The notes below the pieces were generated by a model. That model had not been told where the DNA came from. It was given only the letters and a program-made list of their open reading frames with translations, and searched no databases. Of a stretch of 64,000 nucleotides of DNA, positions 59,712-64,000 are shown piece by piece; the first letter of the stretch is position 1, and the number at the start of each line of letters is the position of its first letter. Origin of the DNA: Histomonas meleagridis (taxonomy: Eukaryota > Parabasalia > Tritrichomonadida > Dientamoebidae); contig WSYJ01000086.1 in NCBI GenBank assembly GCA_020186115.1, forward strand, positions 62,001-126,000. Direction: 5' to 3'. The position numbers and the translations under genes were made by a program.

Positions 59712-60890
59712 ATGAATGAAGAAACTAAAAAGGACATAATTGAAACAAAACTCTCAGATCGGTTAATTGGTGTACAGGAAAATAACATTAAACCAGTTCA
59801 GCTCCCTGATGGAAAAGAAATTTTTTTAAGAAGAATTGAAGATCCACCAGTAGATTTAGAGCAAAGTTCATCTGATTACTCCGAAGAAGAGGAAGAAGAA
59901 GTTAATGAGATAAGCAATATTACTGAAAATCCTGTTGAAGGAATCCCGCCTGATATTATTGCTGATGATGAAATTACTAATGATTTACAAAAATTTAATA
60001 CACAGGATACTCCTTTTGATATGGAGACAGAGCAGCCACAAGAAGAATTGGATTTATTTGAAAAAAACGATATTTTAGATCAAGATTCATCTCAAAATTC
60101 ATCACAAATGAAATCTCCATTACCTAACTATCATCTTAGTCCTCGGAGTTTATCATGTCCTACAAAAGGGTTTGTTCCACCAAATTTGCCCTCATCTCAC
60201 TCGACACAGAAATCGCCTCTATCGGCGGATGAAAAAATGACACCTTTCTCAACAAACCGTCACAAACCTCCCGGTAAAACCGTTAACCGTCAGTTTTGTT
60301 CTGGTTTCATTATTCTTATTATTGCTATTTTTATTGGTATCTTTTCCTTTACCAAACTCAAACAAAACACTGAAATATTTGTTGACACGAATAATTTTGA
60401 AGAACTTGAATCACAACTTATTTTCCAATTAAATGATTGCATTTCACCAATAGAAAGCATCCCAATTACATCTGAGTTTAATGATGACTTCATTAAATAT
60501 ATTGCATTTGATTCTAATCACGTACAGATTTCGAATTCTTCTTTTGTCATTTCCCAACCGAGCAGGACACTTTTTTGTAAAGTAGTCGATTTTTGTGATT
60601 TGCATTCAGATCTTTGTGGCTTAACAATTGTTTGGCTGATTGTGTTTTTCCTTTATATTTATTATTTATTTGCGAATTATCAAACAAATAAAATTTATCC
60701 AATAATTGTAAATCTTCTGAAAAGTAAAGATGGTCAAATGTCTTACATTGATGACGTAAGAAGAAATGTTGAATCACAAGGAAATAATGTATCATGGACA
60801 TGGGGATTCATCAAAAGAAAAGTTGAGAAAAATGGAAACATAAAAACAGTTCGAATGGCGGGCGAACGACCTTTTTGGTCATTAAAGTAA
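59712..60890 (+). CDS. Second Heh/Man1-like nuclear membrane protein
   Basis: 392 residues. An acidic, Ser/Pro-rich N-terminal ~195 residues is followed by a helix at about 198-216 (FIILIIAIFIGIFSF). A luminal domain of about 90 residues with Cys pairs comes next, then a second helix near 302-322 and a C-terminal domain. The latter has SWTWGFIKRKVEKNGNI and a final GERPFW. This W-x-V-x-N-x-W spacing is like the tail of the 16649 protein (WQKVTREVERNNSV ... W). It therefore seems to be a paralogue with a longer nucleoplasmic part and no clear EGF-like motif. Expected location: inner nuclear membrane. The identification is moderate. Confidence 0.5.
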   Translation: MNEETKKDIIETKLSDRLIGVQENNIKPVQLPDGKEIFLRRIEDPPVDLEQSSSDYSEEEEEEVNEISNITENPVEGIPPDIIADDEITNDLQKFNTQDTPFDMETEQPQEELDLFEKNDILDQDSSQNSSQMKSPLPNYHLSPRSLSCPTKGFVPPNLPSSHSTQKSPLSADEKMTPFSTNRHKPPGKTVNRQFCSGFIILIIAIFIGIFSFTKLKQNTEIFVDTNNFEELESQLIFQLNDCISPIESIPITSEFNDDFIKYIAFDSNHVQISNSSFVISQPSRTLFCKVVDFCDLHSDLCGLTIVWLIVFFLYIYYLFANYQTNKIYPIIVNLLKSKDGQMSYIDDVRRNVESQGNNVSWTWGFIKRKVEKNGNIKTVRMAGERPFWSLK

Positions 60891-61136
60891 TGTGAATTTA
60901 TTACTTGATTTATGATATATATATATTTGTAAATAAAAATTGGTCATGTTATTAAATGTGCAAACTTTTAAAATCACAAAGACTGTTTCAAGGAAATGTA
61001 AAAGATATAATAAGCTGTTAAGTTTCCAATGACATGTTTTTATAACTAATAATATATCATACATAGTAACATTTATTTAATTTTCTTTGTCGAATCAGTG
61101 CGGTTCTGAATTCAAATTCAATGCATTTTGAATGAC

Positions 61137-62111
61137 ATGACACTTTTCCCAAAAGTGAGTAAAACAACAAATATAACGGCTAACACGTGCTCGAGCAAGA
61201 TGGACGATTCAAAGCTAGACGTAATCATGCGGAATATTATATCAACAGGAGTTATCAAAATGGATGCAGAGGAAGCCATCTTACTATGTAAAACTGTTAG
61301 TACAATCTTATTGAATGAACCAACAGTACTTGATTTAAGCCCACCAATAAATATTTGCGGTGATATTCATGGTCAGCTCTATGACCTAATAGCAGTTTTC
61401 CAATCAGGTGGTTTTGATCCATCTGTCAAATACTTATTCTTAGGTGATTATGTTGATAGAGGACCTAACAGTGTTGAAGTCATATGCTTACTCTTTGCTA
61501 TGAAAGTGCGTTTCCCATCCAACATATTTTTATTGAGGGGTAATCATGAAAGCCCTGAGATGACAGAATACTTTGGATTTGCTAATGAATGTTGCACCAA
61601 ATTAAGCAACGAAGCTTTATCATATTTTTACGGAGCCTTTTGTTGTCTTCCAATATCAGCCATCATTGGTGGTAAGATATTTTGCGTTCATGGAGGGTTA
61701 TCACCCGATCTTCAATCAATAGACCAGATCCAAGCAATCAAACGGCCAACTCCAATACCTGAAGAAGGTCTCCTTGCAGATCTTCTCTGGTCCGATCCAT
61801 CAAGATATGTTACTGAATGGGGTCCAAATGAACGAGGCTCAACATATACATTTGGACCTAGCGTCGTGCAGTCGTTCTTAGAGAAGAATGGCTTCATTAT
61901 GCTCATCAGAGGCCACCAAATGGCGCAAAAAGGAGTTGATTTCCCATTCGCACCGTTAAAAACCGTCGCGACCGTTTTCACTGCATCATGTTATGCTGGA
62001 CAAAATACAAATAAAGCAGCATATATGTCCTTCGACCAAGCGCTTAACTTCAATATCTTCGTGTTGCATCAAAGCGCTGATATTAATGAAGAAGAAGCCG
62101 AAAATGAATAA
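61137..62111 (+). CDS. PP1/PP2A-type serine/threonine phosphatase, divergent C-terminus
   Basis: 324 residues (ATG 61137; an alternative ATG at 61200 gives the usual N-terminus, MDDSKLDVIM). Core motifs are intact: GDIHGQLYDL, GDYVDRGPNSVEV, RGNHESPEM, and the later metal-site histidines in HGGLSPDL and RGHQ. The family's SAPNYC loop is replaced by FTASCYAGQN, and RAHQ by RGHQ. These changes affect the toxin/inhibitor-binding loop, so regulator binding may differ. The enzyme should remain active. Confidence 0.85.
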   Translation: MTLFPKVSKTTNITANTCSSKMDDSKLDVIMRNIISTGVIKMDAEEAILLCKTVSTILLNEPTVLDLSPPINICGDIHGQLYDLIAVFQSGGFDPSVKYLFLGDYVDRGPNSVEVICLLFAMKVRFPSNIFLLRGNHESPEMTEYFGFANECCTKLSNEALSYFYGAFCCLPISAIIGGKIFCVHGGLSPDLQSIDQIQAIKRPTPIPEEGLLADLLWSDPSRYVTEWGPNERGSTYTFGPSVVQSFLEKNGFIMLIRGHQMAQKGVDFPFAPLKTVATVFTASCYAGQNTNKAAYMSFDQALNFNIFVLHQSADINEEEAENE

Positions 62112-62666
62112 GGAAAAGTTTTTTGAATAAATCTTTATTTTGCTCAACGCAATGACAGCGAGTTTTTATGTTGTTTCGTTTGATAATTTGGTTTTTTGAT
62201 CAAAAACTTCTGAACTTGTCCAAGCATTTATGAATATTATGACAGCAAAAGTGACAAAATCAAAATGTTTCTTTCATTTTACCCAAAAGATATATTATAT
62301 TTCTTATAATCAAAACATTTTATAGTCTTATGTGGAATGAAATCATAAATGTCATAATTAATTATCCAATATAAAGCAATTCTTAAACATTTTTTCTTTC
62401 TCAACCGAAGCAAAAACATTATTAATCTTCTAATATTTTGTGTTAAATAGGTTTGGCTTGTTTTTCATAGTAAGGGTAAAACAAGTAACTCTAATTTTTC
62501 ATCAAAAACACGAATTCGCAACATAACAACCGTTGAAGAAATTTTATCAACAGTGTTTTAGAGAGGAATTTTATCCACCCTCTGAATTTTTCAAAGGACT
62601 TTTTCATTGTCAAATTGGAATATTGAGGCGAAAATAATCAGCTAAGGAACGAAAGAGTTAACCAAA
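62112..62666. other. Intergenic region with one promoter-like motif
   Basis: AT-rich. AACCGTTG at 62528-62535 is 130 nt upstream of the MOK-like start. Otherwise nothing recognised. Confidence 0.35.
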
Positions 62667-63842
62667 ATGAGCACAAGGATAGACGCACTCAAAGAATACA
62701 CCATTATTTCCAAGATAGGTGAAGGAAACTTCAGTTCTGTATACCATGTACAACACAAAGTTACTCAAACACCTTATGCTCTAAAAGTATTTAAAAGAAA
62801 ATTCCAAAAAATTGAAGAAATTGAACAAATCGAAGAGATAAATATCATGCGTAGGATCAAAGATTCTAAAAATGTTATAAAGCTACACGAAGTAATATTT
62901 GAACCAAAAAAGTTTCGGCTGTCATTGGTAATCGATTTAATGGATAAAGATGCCTTTGCTTATATGAGGGAAATTCGTGGACCGTTTCCAGTTAATCATG
63001 CTCTTTTACTTGTATATCAACTCTTGACTGCTTTAGATGATATTCATTCCAAAAACATAATACACCGAGATGTCAAACCAGAAAATTGTTTTATTAACCC
63101 ACGTAAAATGGAGCTTAAGCTTGGTGATTTTGGGTCTTCTAAAGATCTTTCTTCCAATACTCCATTAACTGAATATATATGTACACGTTGGTATCGTCCA
63201 CCCGAGCTTCTTCTTTCCTGTGGCACCTATGGTCCTGGCATCGACATATGGGCAGTTGGCTGTATTCTTTATGAATTCTTAACGGGCTTTCCATTATTTG
63301 CAGGAAAAACTACAATTGACCAAATAAATCGAATTCACCGAATCCTCGGGACACCATCGCATACTGTACTTGCCGAAATGTGCCCACCTGATAAACTTCA
63401 TACATTTGAATTTGTCCAATATCCACCACAAAAGCTTTCACGGCTTTTACCGAAAGTCAGCCCATCCATAATTGACCTCCTTTCCAAACTTCTTGCATAT
63501 CGGCCAAAAGATCGTATCACTGCAAAAGCATCTCTTTCACATCCCGCGTTCAAAGAAGGCCAAAAGCCGAACTTCTTTAGGCATCCGAACTTAAGCACTT
63601 CATCTGCGCCTGGAATAGATTATATTGCAATTGCAAATGCGATTAAGCAAGACGATCAGTTAAGCCCGAAAATTAAAGATGACGCTACTGTGGTTAAGAA
63701 GGATATAACAAAAAGGGCAAACTCTGTCGTTGTAGTACCAAGACCTCCAGGCGGATTCGAAATTCCGAAATCGCAAAAAAAGAAAGTTGTTATTTCAACA
63801 CCTCCATCATTTTCAATGCAGAAAAACGAAGAATTTTTCTGA
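62667..63842 (+). CDS. MOK/RCK-type CMGC protein kinase
   Basis: 391 residues with a kinase domain at about 12-300. It has GEGNFSSVY, HRDVKPENCFI, DFGSSKDLSSN and a TEY-containing activation loop (LTEYICTRWYRPPELLL), as in the RCK family (MOK, MAK, ICK). The CMGC insert is present (HRILGTPSHTV). The C-terminal 90 residues are basic/Pro-rich and disordered. RCK kinases control flagellar length in other protists, which would suit a flagellated cell. Catalytic residues are intact. The ATG at 62667 follows an A-rich leader. Confidence 0.88.
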   Translation: MSTRIDALKEYTIISKIGEGNFSSVYHVQHKVTQTPYALKVFKRKFQKIEEIEQIEEINIMRRIKDSKNVIKLHEVIFEPKKFRLSLVIDLMDKDAFAYMREIRGPFPVNHALLLVYQLLTALDDIHSKNIIHRDVKPENCFINPRKMELKLGDFGSSKDLSSNTPLTEYICTRWYRPPELLLSCGTYGPGIDIWAVGCILYEFLTGFPLFAGKTTIDQINRIHRILGTPSHTVLAEMCPPDKLHTFEFVQYPPQKLSRLLPKVSPSIIDLLSKLLAYRPKDRITAKASLSHPAFKEGQKPNFFRHPNLSTSSAPGIDYIAIANAIKQDDQLSPKIKDDATVVKKDITKRANSVVVVPRPPGGFEIPKSQKKKVVISTPPSFSMQKNEEFF

Positions 63843-64000
63843 ATAAATATGTTTTTGATTGAATAAATTTGATGTTTTAAATTACAAAAATTATTTCATA
63901 ATAAAAACAAAAAATCAATTGTGAAAGTTTATTCATTCTTGAAGTCATTCGGCAATTTTAATTATAATTGTCAAATAGATTTCATAAGTTGATATAAAAC

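Noticed and set aside
1-64000. tRNA or rRNA genes
   Set aside because: I looked for T-loop-like GTTCGA-type sequences and rRNA-like GC-rich blocks and found none convincing; a tRNA scan would be decisive.

Overview
This window looks like the nuclear genome of an anaerobic parabasalid protist, most likely a trichomonad close to Tritrichomonas or Trichomonas. The DNA is strongly AT-rich. Most genes are single uninterrupted ORFs with very short intergenic gaps, and most ATG-starting genes lie close to short upstream motifs. Typical trichomonad families are present: BspA-like leucine-rich-repeat surface proteins, DUF3447/ankyrin proteins, C2/TerD-like proteins, a membrane subtilisin, and a hydrogenosome-type carrier. 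They sit among ordinary eukaryotic genes (uS4/RPS9, TFIIS, 14-3-3, MFAP1, katanin, SET, kinases, a phosphatase). The species assignment is inference; no rRNA or organelle marker is visible.

Layout. 0-7.1 kb: housekeeping genes (QNG1/DUF2419 queuosine salvage, MFAP1, a Cdc15/MAP3K-like kinase, an HMG-box protein, two unknowns). 7.4-22.4 kb: an accessory region of multicopy families in different states of decay (DUF3447 remnants, TerD-like genes, two BspA-like genes, two DUF3447/ankyrin loci), interrupted by one Man1/Src1-type nuclear membrane gene. 23.1-29.8 kb: an F420-0 gamma-glutamyl ligase homologue of bacterial type, TFIIS, an M18 aminopeptidase homologue that has lost its metal ligands, a beta-propeller-like protein and a possible beta-barrel protein. 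29.8-36.4 kb: a surface protein with a possible fimbrillin-like head, and a 1387-residue protein carrying about nine SUMO-interacting-type motifs. 36.5-45.5 kb: an unknown protein, a SET protein, RPS9, a subtilisin and a mitochondrial carrier. 45.7-54 kb: a broken Ras-like GTPase, an armadillo-like protein, a tandem BspA pair with a shared promoter block, a KATNAL2-like katanin and a GOST-like seven-TM protein. 54.5-64 kb: a MON2-like protein, a 37-codon small gene candidate, 14-3-3, a second Heh/Man1-like protein, a PP1-like phosphatase and a MOK-like kinase.

The most unusual structure is the DUF3447/ankyrin locus at 13611-16288. After an intact 5' ORF, nine further ankyrin units of exactly 90 nt follow. 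They are separated by nine spacers, eight of exactly 80 nt and one of 58 nt. Because 170 is not a multiple of three, each unit is in a different frame from the last. All nine units are nevertheless stop-free and the last has its own stop codon. No trichomonad GT-AG intron signals are visible in the spacers. A second copy at 20513-22440 has the same architecture but carries frameshifts and stops, so it serves as a decayed comparison. Whether the spacers are unconventional introns, or the array is simply a tandemly duplicated relic, cannot be decided from sequence alone.

Shared themes: the surface proteins combine different ectodomains with a TFTxSN-type stalk, a Tyr-rich juxtamembrane segment, one membrane helix and, in two cases, the same DPFADDF tail. 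Upstream of many housekeeping genes there are Myb-site-like AACCGTT/AAACGGT motifs and, in several, a GGGGYGCCCC palindrome. The accessory genes mostly lack these.
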